NCBI GenBank assembly: GCA_963558655.1
Contig: CAUWHJ010000012.1
Coordinates: 1-64,000, forward strand
Source of the DNA: UMGS1590 sp963558655
GTDB lineage: Bacteria; Bacillota; Peptococcia; Peptococcales; Peptococcaceae
Direction: 5' to 3'
DNA length: 64,000 nucleotides
Of the stretch, positions 15,797-23,779 are shown one piece after another. Position 1 is the stretch's first letter, and every line of letters begins with the position of its first letter. The notes under the pieces are model-generated. The model was given only the letters and a program-made list of their open reading frames with translations, did not search any database and was not told the DNA's origin. Both the position numbers and the translations under genes were made by a program.

Positions 15797-17803
15797 TTAT
15801 TTTTCAAAAATCTGATACACTGGTGCACCTTCACATTGTTCAGGCATTCTTACACCCATAAGAACAGCAACCGTAGGCGTTACATCCACATGTTTAATAA
15901 TGCGAGGCGTCCGGAAATTTTTCTTGATTCCAAGACCAGCTGCAATAAATGTAGACATTACAGATGTATCTGCAAAACCTTCAATGGTAGAAATAGAATC
16001 AGCATGATCTGCGTTGTAACCTTCTGCATTAAAGAAGATAATATCACCAGCATTAGGACCACCCATGCCAAGAACTATCGCATCCTTATTTCTCAATGCC
16101 ATAAGCACATTACGATAACCTGTCTTCGGATCAGTCAGCTTGTATAGATCCGTGATAATTTGCTCTTCTAACTCATACTTATCTGCAGGATCAACAATTC
16201 CTTCCGGATCTCTGCCTTTGAGATTGATCCAAATTTCCCCCATTCGCCAAGAAACAGCTCTAGTTTTTGACCAATCAACTTCTGGTAACTCTTTCCCGTT
16301 CTCATCCTTTTTGAGTACCGTATATCCCAACCTTGTCATTGTGATACCATCAATAAATGGAGTTACGGCCAAGCAATTATAGTCATGCTCAGGACAAACC
16401 TGACCATGATCAGAGACGACCAGAATCGTCCATCCCTCATCAAGAAGTGGCATAACACGAGCAAGATATCTGTCAGTTTGTTCATATACCTGAGCAAACA
16501 ATTCTTGACATACTTCAGGGGCTAATTTACTACCTTTTTTCAAGTAAGCAACAAGCATATGTCCTTGCAAGTCAACATTATGAAAATGAGAGAAAATCAC
16601 ATCATAGCCTTTTTCTCTTGCCATATACTTCAAGACATTCGCATTCCATTCTCCGGCGTAATCCCAATTTGCACCCATACAATCTGCAATGAGTCTTCTA
16701 TCATGGCCACCAGACAGACATACTGGCTGAGGATAACCAGCATGTTCAATAACCTCGGGTAAAAGAGATTTTGGATACCAAAGTGCATCATTGTGGAAGT
16801 CCATTGCAGTAGAAATCCACATACGAAGAGTGGAACCATCCTGAGCCAATTCGAGAACACGCATATTACGGTTGGTCATAACAGGTTTATCATTTACGAT
16901 TGCTTCGTCAATAATATCACCGGTAAATACATTATTTTTAAGAGTTGCAATAGGTGTAGAATCTTTTTTATTACGATAAATAACAACCGTATCATAAATT
17001 CCTTTATCATTTTTCAAAATTAATGATGGTCGGCGAATAAGACCTTCACTATTTAAAATAGTAAATTCCTTTGCTCCTTCTGGAATATCAAATTCCCATT
17101 TCTCTGCTAAGTGAATTGGCGACATAACAACATCCAAAGGCGTTTCAGAAAGACCAGCAACGGAAGCTGCTTCCAATGTCATAACACCACTTACTGAACC
17201 GGTAGATACATTACAAAGATCAATCTGAGACGCATTATCATTATCTTCGATTTCCATACCATCAATATAACATGGTACATTTGTATCTGAAGCAGCTTTG
17301 CGACGGAAAATAACACTTGGTGTCTGCTCGCTTGCAATGACCAGATGCTCAATGTCCACACCAGCGACCCCACAATTTACACCTTCTGGCTGCGTTCCAT
17401 CAACAACATTCAAATTAGGATTTGTTGAAGTTGGTGGCCAACTAGAGCCCGGCCAATGCCATACAAGTGTCTTCAAACCTGCTTCTGCTGTAACATTCCA
17501 CAATGGTTCTGCATTACTATTACGCGAATCAAAATTGTAGCATGCTTCACCAATCCGATCACCTTTTCGGAAAAAATCAAAGACGCCATGGACATAAGGA
17601 CTTGCACCAGTAGAAAGTGTCGTCCACATTGGTGGCGTAACAGTAGGATGACCACCAATCATCTTCAATTCGTTGTTCGCAGCTCCACGTTCAATAAATT
17701 CTTTAAAATGAGGCATACGCCCTTCTTTGATGTATTTATTGACCAGTTTAGGATCTAATCCATCAATGCCAAGAATAAGTACCTTATTTGCTAGCTTTTC
17801 CAT
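15797..17803 (-). CDS. Alkaline-phosphatase-superfamily phosphodiesterase/pyrophosphatase (type I PDE-like)
   Basis: A 668-residue enzyme. It opens VLILGIDGLDP, placing the first metal Asp at residue 14. The nucleophile loop HPTVTPPMWTTLSTG (about 52-66, Thr54 or Thr56) and VVSDHG further on supply the other two-metal ligands, with NADH near residue 600. This matches the NPP/phosphoglycerate mutase-like alkaline phosphatase clan. No signal peptide is present, so the enzyme is cytoplasmic. The gene is much AT-richer than the flanking 14-15 kb genes and follows an MFS transporter gene under a divergent LysR regulator. A role in cleaving an imported phosphodiester or phosphonate-like compound is inferred. 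Confidence 0.83.
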   Translation of the reverse strand: MEKLANKVLILGIDGLDPKLVNKYIKEGRMPHFKEFIERGAANNELKMIGGHPTVTPPMWTTLSTGASPYVHGVFDFFRKGDRIGEACYNFDSRNSNAEPLWNVTAEAGLKTLVWHWPGSSWPPTSTNPNLNVVDGTQPEGVNCGVAGVDIEHLVIASEQTPSVIFRRKAASDTNVPCYIDGMEIEDNDNASQIDLCNVSTGSVSGVMTLEAASVAGLSETPLDVVMSPIHLAEKWEFDIPEGAKEFTILNSEGLIRRPSLILKNDKGIYDTVVIYRNKKDSTPIATLKNNVFTGDIIDEAIVNDKPVMTNRNMRVLELAQDGSTLRMWISTAMDFHNDALWYPKSLLPEVIEHAGYPQPVCLSGGHDRRLIADCMGANWDYAGEWNANVLKYMAREKGYDVIFSHFHNVDLQGHMLVAYLKKGSKLAPEVCQELFAQVYEQTDRYLARVMPLLDEGWTILVVSDHGQVCPEHDYNCLAVTPFIDGITMTRLGYTVLKKDENGKELPEVDWSKTRAVSWRMGEIWINLKGRDPEGIVDPADKYELEEQIITDLYKLTDPKTGYRNVLMALRNKDAIVLGMGGPNAGDIIFFNAEGYNADHADSISTIEGFADTSVMSTFIAAGLGIKKNFRTPRIIKHVDVTPTVAVLMGVRMPEQCEGAPVYQIFEK

Positions 17804-17920
17804 AATAAAATCCTCCTTAAAAAATAGTCATTCAATTTAGGTTCATTATCTGATATATAAGTAGCTCCATCCATCAAATAAAAGCTGTACTATCCTACAT
17901 ATAATGTTTTTTTCGATACA

Positions 17921-19321
17921 TCATTTTGTATTGCTATCAACATCATCTGAACAAGCATCACCACAATGTAAATCTTCAAGAGAAACACCTGCAGTCTTCT
18001 TTCCCATCGTAATAGCAACAACTGCAGCAACAATAAAGAAGCAGGCATTGAAAGCGTTAGGACCGAACCAGCCATATTGCGCGAAAAGGATTGGACACAA
18101 GAATGTCAAACAAGCAAGAATAATACGAGACATACTGAAAATAATCCCACTTGCAATACCTCTAATGCTAGTTTGGAACGATTCTGCTAAATAGGTATAC
18201 ATGAGAGACATTGCCCCCGCACCAATCAATGTTTTTAAACCCATAAAAAGATAGATCATAAACAATGAGTGAGACATCCCGGTTAAAAACAGCATTATTG
18301 CACTACCACCACAGAAAATAAGCACTGGGATGATACGTCCACCCTTATCGCTGAAAAAACCACTTAAAAATTCACCTAAAGGTTGTCCGAATGTGGAAAT
18401 ACCTTGATAGAGATAGATGAGAGAAAGCGAGAATCCCATAGTAGAAACGAACGTCGTGGAATATGCACCCATAATATTATTACCACAAGCAATCCCCCAA
18501 CAAATTAAAGCGACAGCGATTGTTTGTTTACGTTGACCTTTTGCAAACATCATTTTTAAAGCTTGGCCCATAGAAACTTTCTTTTCTCTTGCATGTGCGT
18601 TCTTATAGTCCTCGTAGGCTTCTTCCATAGATACAGGTATTCCGAGAGCCTTTTCCATAACTTCTTCTGCCTCTTCTACTCTTCCTTTACTGATTAACCA
18701 ACGAGGTGATTCTAATAACCATTTCATGCCAAGAGGAACAAGGAAAATACCTAAACCGCCAATCAGTAATAAAATACGCCATCCGTGCTCATATGCTGCA
18801 ACAATCTGTCCGCCAAAAATAGAAGTTACTGGAATCATAATAGTCCCAGCAGCCAAGGTGAATGCTTGCCATTTACCTCTCACTTCTGTTGGAAGCATCT
18901 CAGACATATAAGACATAGAACAAGTTGTCATACCTAGAATACCAAAACCTGTAATAAATCGGCTAAATTCTAAAAGCCCAAACATACCCTCGTACCAAAA
19001 TGCATTTAAAATTGATCCAACAGAAAAAATACCAAGATGAAATAATAGTGAAAATTTTCTACCAAACTTATCACTGATATAGCCACCTGCAATCCCACCT
19101 ATGAACATACCAATAAATAATAGCGAATTTAATGTTGCCAATTTTTCCATTGTTAAGCCATGATCAGATATTAATACCGGAGAAACGAAGCTAAAAATAA
19201 CATTGTCCATTAAGTCAAAAGCATAAGCGATTGCTGCAATCCATAAAAACTTTTTCTGTGCGCTATGAATAGGAAATCCATCAAAGTATTTTGGCAAAGA
19301 ATGTTTAGTAGTGTCTTCCAT
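17921..19321 (-). CDS. Major facilitator superfamily transporter (sugar/organic-acid porter type)
   Basis: A 466-residue 12-helix MFS protein. The loop 2-3 signature GGIAGGYISDKFGRK is clear, and the second-half equivalent FLSGFFSDKGGR is also present. Overall it resembles the SP/AAHS families (YdjK, glycerol-phosphate or aromatic-acid porters). The start is set at 19321 (MEDTTKH...) because AAGGAGGG lies 7 nt upstream. It is first in a two-gene operon with the phosphodiesterase (117-bp gap). Base composition is AT-rich like its neighbours. The substrate is not evident; the partner enzyme suggests a phosphate ester. Confidence 0.87.
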   Translation of the reverse strand: MEDTTKHSLPKYFDGFPIHSAQKKFLWIAAIAYAFDLMDNVIFSFVSPVLISDHGLTMEKLATLNSLLFIGMFIGGIAGGYISDKFGRKFSLLFHLGIFSVGSILNAFWYEGMFGLLEFSRFITGFGILGMTTCSMSYMSEMLPTEVRGKWQAFTLAAGTIMIPVTSIFGGQIVAAYEHGWRILLLIGGLGIFLVPLGMKWLLESPRWLISKGRVEEAEEVMEKALGIPVSMEEAYEDYKNAHAREKKVSMGQALKMMFAKGQRKQTIAVALICWGIACGNNIMGAYSTTFVSTMGFSLSLIYLYQGISTFGQPLGEFLSGFFSDKGGRIIPVLIFCGGSAIMLFLTGMSHSLFMIYLFMGLKTLIGAGAMSLMYTYLAESFQTSIRGIASGIIFSMSRIILACLTFLCPILFAQYGWFGPNAFNACFFIVAAVVAITMGKKTAGVSLEDLHCGDACSDDVDSNTK

Positions 19322-19420
19322 TTTAATTCCCTCCTTAATATTTATAAATAACAATAATACGTTCTATCTATTTATATTATGTCTTGTTTTCAATTTCTGA
19401 ATCAATCATCAAATACTTGT

Positions 19421-19461
19421 AGTATAGGGCTATCTACTGGATTTATCATAGGTAAATCCAG
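19421..19461 (-). promoter_or_regulatory. LysR-type operator and weak promoter of the MFS/phosphatase operon
   Basis: A perfect 9-bp inverted repeat, CTGGATTTA-N7-TAAATCCAG (19437-19461), lies just upstream of a leftward -10 TATACT (plus-strand AGTATA, 19421-19426). No good -35 exists, so the dyad sits where an activator would replace it. Binding by the LysR protein encoded at 19554 is inferred. Confidence 0.65.
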
Positions 19462-19488
19462 AAAAGTCAAACAAAACATTGAGTTCAC

Positions 19489-19517
19489 TTGTCCATATCT
19501 TTGTTAGTTGGTATTAT
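19489..19517 (+). promoter_or_regulatory. Sigma-A promoter of the LysR gene
   Basis: TTGTCC (19489-19494), 17-bp spacer, TATTAT (19512-19517). The LysR start follows 36 bp later. Confidence 0.6.
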
Positions 19518-19553
19518 AGTATAAAAAATAACGAAATTAGGAGGATATGAGAA

Positions 19554-20474
19554 ATGCAGATAGAGTATCTCCACTATTTGGTTGAAATAGCAAAAATAGG
19601 ATCGTTTTCTCAAGCAGCGGAATCGCTCTATATGTCTCAACAACGACTAAGTGAGATTGTTTCTAAAATTGAGAAGGATTTTAACATCAAAATCTTTGTT
19701 CGTTCTAAAAAGGGACTTTCTTTAACACCAGATGGAAAAAGGTTTCTAAAAGATGTAGAACCTATTGTACAACAATATGAATATCTCAATAAAGTATATA
19801 AGCTTTCTCATGAAAATAAAGATTCACTTAAAATTGTCATTAATCAAATTGTATCGGATTTATTCTTTGAAAATGTTATAGAAGTATTTCATAAGGAGCA
19901 TCCTAATAAGCTCCTCTCCATCACGGAACGAGAAAATCCATTAGCAATCCTTCAGGATATTTCAGACATGAAAGCAGATTTGGCTATCACATCACTACCA
20001 CCTTCAATTTTTCGTGAAAAACATACTTTTACTAATCTTATCTTTGAGGATCTCTTCATTGATCAACTCTGTTGTCTCATCCCTAAAGACCACCCATTTG
20101 CCGAGAAAACAAGATTAACCTTAGCAGAAATATTGACTCAGCCCCTGATTCTAGACACTAATAATTTGATTCACGATTTTTTTCTGGATTATTATATCCG
20201 CAAAAATCATTTGAATCCTAACTACAACGTTGTAATGAGTGGTAACGGTCATACAAACTTAAAAATGGTAAGTCATCATCTTGGGGTTTCCTTTATTTTC
20301 AAATTTCAAGTCCGTAAACTACATTCAAATGATCTAATAGCACTGCCGATTCTCGACATCGATCCGTTTCATTTTGTAATAGTGATGTCCAACAAGGTAC
20401 AGCCATCTATGCTTTTACAATCCTTTATAAGGACATATATTGAAATCATACAAAAATGTTCAATAGAATTATAG
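19554..20474 (+). CDS. LysR-family transcriptional regulator
   Basis: A 306-residue LTTR. The N-terminal winged HTH is MQIEYLHYLVEIAKIGSFSQ and on, with the recognition helix AAESLYMSQQRLSEIVSKIE. The effector-binding domain spans about residues 90-300. It is divergent from the MFS/phosphodiesterase operon, the standard arrangement for LTTR control, with a strong dyad between. RBS AGGAGG is at 19541-19546. G+C is about 25% in the 60-base stretch 19801-19860 (hand count), far below the flanking chromosome, suggesting acquisition with its target operon. Confidence 0.92.
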   Translation: MQIEYLHYLVEIAKIGSFSQAAESLYMSQQRLSEIVSKIEKDFNIKIFVRSKKGLSLTPDGKRFLKDVEPIVQQYEYLNKVYKLSHENKDSLKIVINQIVSDLFFENVIEVFHKEHPNKLLSITERENPLAILQDISDMKADLAITSLPPSIFREKHTFTNLIFEDLFIDQLCCLIPKDHPFAEKTRLTLAEILTQPLILDTNNLIHDFFLDYYIRKNHLNPNYNVVMSGNGHTNLKMVSHHLGVSFIFKFQVRKLHSNDLIALPILDIDPFHFVIVMSNKVQPSMLLQSFIRTYIEIIQKCSIEL

Positions 20475-20518
20475 AAAAGAATAATACCGAGAAAATCATC
20501 TTTAATATTGGACTATAG

Positions 20519-21313
20519 TCAAGAAAGTGAACAAGTAAAATGAAAAAAATATTGATCTTCCATTTGATTAGGTGAAAGACCACGGTTGTGAGAGTGAGTT
20601 CTGATTGGATTATAAAATCCAGCAAAGAAACATTCCATCACAGCATTGTCATAAGGATGCCCTTTGGCAGAAAATGATTGAATCATGTGGAACGCATCAA
20701 TTTCTTTACGGAAATCTGCAGAGGTAAATTGAGAACCTCGATCTGAGAGGAACAGGATTCCTTCTGAAACACCTCTATGCCGAACGGCATCTCGCAATGC
20801 ATTAAAGTAATCGATTCGTTTACTAACTCTGCAAGCAATAACTTTTCTGGAATACAGATCTAAGATAACGCAGAGATAGCAGAATTGGGCACCAACCCGA
20901 ACATAGGTAAAGTCACCCACCCAAACCAGATTAGGCATCGATTGATTAAATTGCTGAGCCAACAAATTGGTGCAGATGCCAGACGTTCCAACAGAAGATT
21001 TTGGTTTTGGAAGTTTTACCGTACTCATTTTAGGAAGATTCATTTCTTTCATCAGGCGGTATACTTACTCGACCTTTGCTGATGAATAGGCAAAACTTTC
21101 GAACCAGACAGAGCCTCATTTTTCGAGGAGCAAGGAGTTTATCCGTTTTGACATAAATTTCCAAATTTTTTGCTTAAGCTGTTGATTTTCCAGTTCTCTG
21201 CGAGAAGGGAGATGGTTAATAAATTTGTAGTAAGTGCTACGATTAACCTTCAAAACTCTGTAAAGAACGAAAATACGGTGGTGTTTGGAAAGAGCTTAGA
21301 CAGCAGCTAGTCT
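20519..21313 (-). pseudogene. IS3-family transposase OrfB remnant (DDE integrase)
   Basis: The intact stretch (20519-21052, 177 codons) carries the integrase core: VGDFTYV with the first Asp, FLSDRGSQFTS with the second Asp, and KGHPYDNAVMECFF with the catalytic Glu. About 30 residues normally found between that Glu and the FYNxxRxH motif are missing: the protein runs straight from CFFAG into FYNPIRTHSHN. Upstream, the N-terminal helper region (VNRSTYYKFINHLPSRRELENQQL) is recognisable only across frameshifts and stop codons. The gene cannot make a working transposase. Confidence 0.85.
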
Positions 21314-21319
21314 CTGTCT

Positions 21320-21595
21320 GAATGTAGCGTGAAGATTGCAATGGCTTTTTTAAGATAAGATTTTCCTCTTCCAGTTCAGCATTATGGCGTTGAAGTGCTT
21401 TAATTTACTGAGCAAAGAGAACCGTATCATCGTTCAATTGAACCTGAAAATATGTGCGAATCCAATTGGAAAGAGCAGAAAAAGAGACACCGTATTCTTT
21501 TTTATATCAGCATAAGTTTTATCAGACTGATAGAGAGTGACGATGGTTTTCTTAAATTCATTGCTGTACCTTGTGGGTTTATTATTGTTAAGCAT
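21320..21595 (-). pseudogene. IS3-family OrfA remnant (HTH protein)
   Basis: Starts with ATG at 21595 after a GAAAGGAG RBS and reads MLNNNKPTRYSNEFKKTIVTL, the IS3 OrfA helix-turn-helix opening. It then loses frame after YADIKK; the continuation (GVSFSALSNWIRTYF, then LQRHNAELEEENLILKKA, a leucine-zipper-like coil) is found in another frame and is cut by stop codons. Confidence 0.8.
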
Positions 21596-21665
21596 GAGTA
21601 CTACTCCTTTCAGTTATTCTTGTCGCTTATTTTAATATACTTATCTACTTTTTAGGATATCTTCA

Positions 21666-21978
21666 CGCCGCTACCTAATATGGTGGATTGGAGAATGTTA
21701 CGACTCAGAGCAAATTGTTAGCAATGGCCTATAATGTAACAAAGCTACACCACAAGATTCAAAACGGAACATGCGGATGACATTTAATAGAGTTGAAGTA
21801 AAGAAAACAACGCAACAAAAGAACCCAGACCTCTGAAACAACGGCAGTCTGGGTTTGTGTTGATTAAAACGGAAAGGTCTCTTCATTTCGCGTAAAATGA
21901 GACAACAATGTTTGTTGTCTCATGAAAAGAGGGCAGGCACGCAAACGAATTTTTCGTTTGTGAGACCGCCCCTTTCCT
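21666..21978. other. Gene-free stretch with three hairpins
   Basis: About 310 bp between the IS remnant and the TraX-like gene with no supportable coding sequence. It holds three inverted repeats: AACCCAGAC/GTCTGGGTT (21822-21855), ATGAGACAACA/TGTTGTCTCAT (21897-21923), and an imperfect GGGC...GCAAACGAA / TTCGTTTG...GCCC hairpin (21931-21971). The last probably terminates the leftward operon; the others may be remnants of neighbouring transcription units. Confidence 0.55.
21931..21971 (-). terminator. Probable terminator of the PadR/DUF1700/TraX operon
   Basis: An imperfect stem of about 15 bp with loop TTT, followed on the minus strand by CTCTTTTC. It lies 8 bp past the TraX stop codon. Confidence 0.55.
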
Positions 21979-22704
21979 TTATGCCACAAGCAAACGTATC
22001 ACGCCCAACACAGCAAGATGTGCCGGATAGAATACATAGAAAAACCATTTGGCAAATGTGCGCCCGTGAGCCGCCCGGCGGCCATTGTAAAAACCGCATA
22101 TGATAACTGCCGACAAAGCCATACCAGCCATACTGGCCAGTGCATAGCCAAGATTGACCACGGCGGTAAAGCGTCCAATGCCACCCAGCAAATTCATGCC
22201 ACCAAAGAGCAGCGCGGCAATGAGAAAAGCGTATGAACGTTTGCGCCCATCCTTTCCGGCCCAGGAAAAAAGCAGTGTAAAAGCCGGCGCTAACAGTGCC
22301 CAATCACAAAACAGCGAAAGGGCGAAAAACAACACCGTCACAAAAAACCGTCTGCCACGCTGTGGTATCTTCTCTCGCACTGCAAGCAAGCCAAAGCAGA
22401 GCAACAGCGTGAAAAGAATGTTCAACCGATAGGTTGCCACATCCGGAAAAGCCAATAGGCAAGCTGGCTGTGAAAGAATCGCAAAAATTGCCAAGCGTCC
22501 TGCATAACGCCGTTTATTGCTGGTGTAGCCATAGCCTTCAACAAGAAAATAACACATGGTAATGCAGGTAAACCAGCCTACATCTAAAAAGAGTTCCGCC
22601 CAAAAGGTGCCCGGCGTCATAAAAATTTGCGAGATGTGATTAAGGAGCATGGTCACCATGGCAATGCCTTTAATGGCATCGCGGGTCAATGGTTTGGTAC
22701 GCAT
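21979..22704 (-). CDS. TraX-family membrane protein
   Basis: A 241-residue polytopic membrane protein of the TraX family. The opening RDAIKGIAMVTMLLNHISQIF matches the first helix with the conserved N/D-H motif, and about seven more helices follow. TraX of the F plasmid acetylates pilin, but chromosomal Bacillota members have no known pilin substrate and are thought to be membrane acyltransferase-like. It is the third gene of a leftward run with PadR and DUF1700 genes (31-bp gap), so it may be co-regulated by PadR. It has no conjugation neighbours. Confidence 0.75.
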   Translation of the reverse strand: MRTKPLTRDAIKGIAMVTMLLNHISQIFMTPGTFWAELFLDVGWFTCITMCYFLVEGYGYTSNKRRYAGRLAIFAILSQPACLLAFPDVATYRLNILFTLLLCFGLLAVREKIPQRGRRFFVTVLFFALSLFCDWALLAPAFTLLFSWAGKDGRKRSYAFLIAALLFGGMNLLGGIGRFTAVVNLGYALASMAGMALSAVIICGFYNGRRAAHGRTFAKWFFYVFYPAHLAVLGVIRLLVA

Positions 22705-22735
22705 GATCCTCGCTTCCTTTCAAACATAATCATGC

Positions 22736-23305
22736 TCAAATCGAAAAGTGACGTTTCACCTGACCAACTTTTTTGCAATAGCCAACAAGAAGTTTCCAGC
22801 AAAGGCGGCCGAGAATAATGAGAACAGCCCCCAGCACAAGAAGCACAAAGAATGTAGCGACAGGACCAAGTGGATCTGGACCAAAGAGAAAAACGCCAAC
22901 ATTATCCATCCACGGAATGCCCAGGTTAAAGAGATAATCCACCAGCTTCGCAGTACCAGCCAGCGGGCAAAAAATACCACACGCAATAAACACCGGTGCC
23001 ATAATCGCCAAGCACGGAATAACAATCATACCCGAAAAGCCAACCAAGCTGTAAAAGGCGCAGATTGTCAGAATACGCGTCCAGCTGAGGCCGCTTGATT
23101 CGGCGAGCAAGTCGCCCAAATACGCACGGGCGAGGTCTTTTGCATCGCCCAGGCGTGAAAGAATCTGTTCCGTAGCCAAGCCATCAGCCTGCATCTCCAA
23201 CATAGATGCCTTCACTTCTTTAACAATGTCCACACGCTCCGATGCCGGAAGCGGTTTCAGATGTTTATCAATGGTGTCCAAATATTTTTCCAATCTTGCG
23301 TCCAT
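22736..23305 (-). CDS. DUF1700 (HAAS-type) membrane protein
   Basis: A 189-residue protein. A helical N-terminal HAAS/DUF1700 domain (residues about 1-65, LEKYLDTIDKHLKPLPASERVD style with GDAKDLARAYLGDLL) is followed by three to four membrane helices. These proteins are almost always encoded next to a PadR regulator, as here (3-bp gap), and are thought to transmit a membrane signal or serve as the regulated target. The molecular role is not established. Confidence 0.82.
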   Translation of the reverse strand: MDARLEKYLDTIDKHLKPLPASERVDIVKEVKASMLEMQADGLATEQILSRLGDAKDLARAYLGDLLAESSGLSWTRILTICAFYSLVGFSGMIVIPCLAIMAPVFIACGIFCPLAGTAKLVDYLFNLGIPWMDNVGVFLFGPDPLGPVATFFVLLVLGAVLIILGRLCWKLLVGYCKKVGQVKRHFSI

Positions 23306-23308
23306 GGA

Positions 23309-23641
23309 TCATTCTCCTCTCAGTTCTGTTATCGCTCTCAGCAAATTTTCCCATTCATCGTCCATTGCCGCCACATAGTCTTCTCCTTCGTCTGTCAGCG
23401 CGTAATATTTGCGCGGCGGTAGCCCTTCCTCTGATTCCTGCCAATTCGACTGCAAAAATCCTTCTTTTTGCAACCGGCGTAGCAGCGGATAAACGGTGCT
23501 TTCCGTAGACGAGATAATTGGGTACCGCTCCAGCTCCTGAAGAATCTCATAGCCATAGCGGGTTTTGTGTTTTAACATCAGCAGCACGCAATATTCAAGC
23601 GTACCACGGACAATCTGTGTTTTCCATTTGTCCAGATTCAT
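23309..23641 (-). CDS. PadR-family transcriptional regulator
   Basis: A 110-residue PadR-like winged-helix repressor of the short class. It has the typical KWKTQIVRGTLEYCVLLML helix, YGYEILQELE, the recognition segment STESTVYPLLRRLQKEG and the wing PPRKYYALTDEG. It is first in the operon with the DUF1700 and TraX-like genes. Its promoter overlaps a palindrome (23685-23706) that resembles PadR operators, so autorepression is likely; the inducer is unknown. Confidence 0.9.
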   Translation of the reverse strand: MNLDKWKTQIVRGTLEYCVLLMLKHKTRYGYEILQELERYPIISSTESTVYPLLRRLQKEGFLQSNWQESEEGLPPRKYYALTDEGEDYVAAMDDEWENLLRAITELRGE

Positions 23642-23671
23642 TCGGAACCCTCCCTCGTTTGATCTGGATAC

Positions 23672-23706
23672 ATCGTATCACACAGTACCTATTGTGTCAA
23701 TAGTAC
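23672..23706 (-). promoter_or_regulatory. PadR operon promoter with overlapping operator
   Basis: On the minus strand, TTGACA (plus 23695-23700), 17-bp spacer, TACGAT (plus 23672-23677). A near-palindrome, GTACTATTG-ACA-CAATAGGTAC with one extra base in one arm, covers the -35 (23685-23706). It is well placed for autorepression by the PadR protein. Confidence 0.75.
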
Positions 23707-23728
23707 ATCGAGGAAAATTTATCCATAA

Positions 23729-23767
23729 AAAAGTGCTCTTATGGCTTTGAACCATAAGAGCACTTTT
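23729..23767. terminator. Terminator downstream of nothing rightward; ends or insulates the PadR region
   Basis: A perfect 16-bp stem (AAAAGTGCTCTTATGG) with a 7-nt loop and A/T tracts on both sides. It lies just past the leftward CDF gene stop and serves as its terminator. Confidence 0.85.
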
Positions 23768-23779
23768 GAAAATAAAAAA

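Larger units (their letters stand above)
20509..21665 (-). mobile_element. Decayed IS3-family insertion sequence
   Basis: About 1.16 kb with both IS3-type genes in ruins. Candidate terminal inverted repeats both begin with TG: TGGACTATAGTCAAGAAAG (reading inward from 20509) and TGAAGATATCCTAAAAAG (inward from 21665, minus strand), matching at roughly two thirds of positions over about 27 bases. The flanking bases do not form a 3-4-bp target duplication. The orfA remnant lies at 21320-21595 and the orfB remnant at 20519-21313. Confidence 0.75.

Noticed and set aside
20505..21669. Target-site duplication around the IS3 remnant
   Set aside because: Flanking bases (left AATAT, right CGCC) do not match.
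21698..21886. A 62-codon minus-strand frame in the gene-free stretch
   Set aside because: No RBS, no family resemblance, and it contains a hairpin arm.
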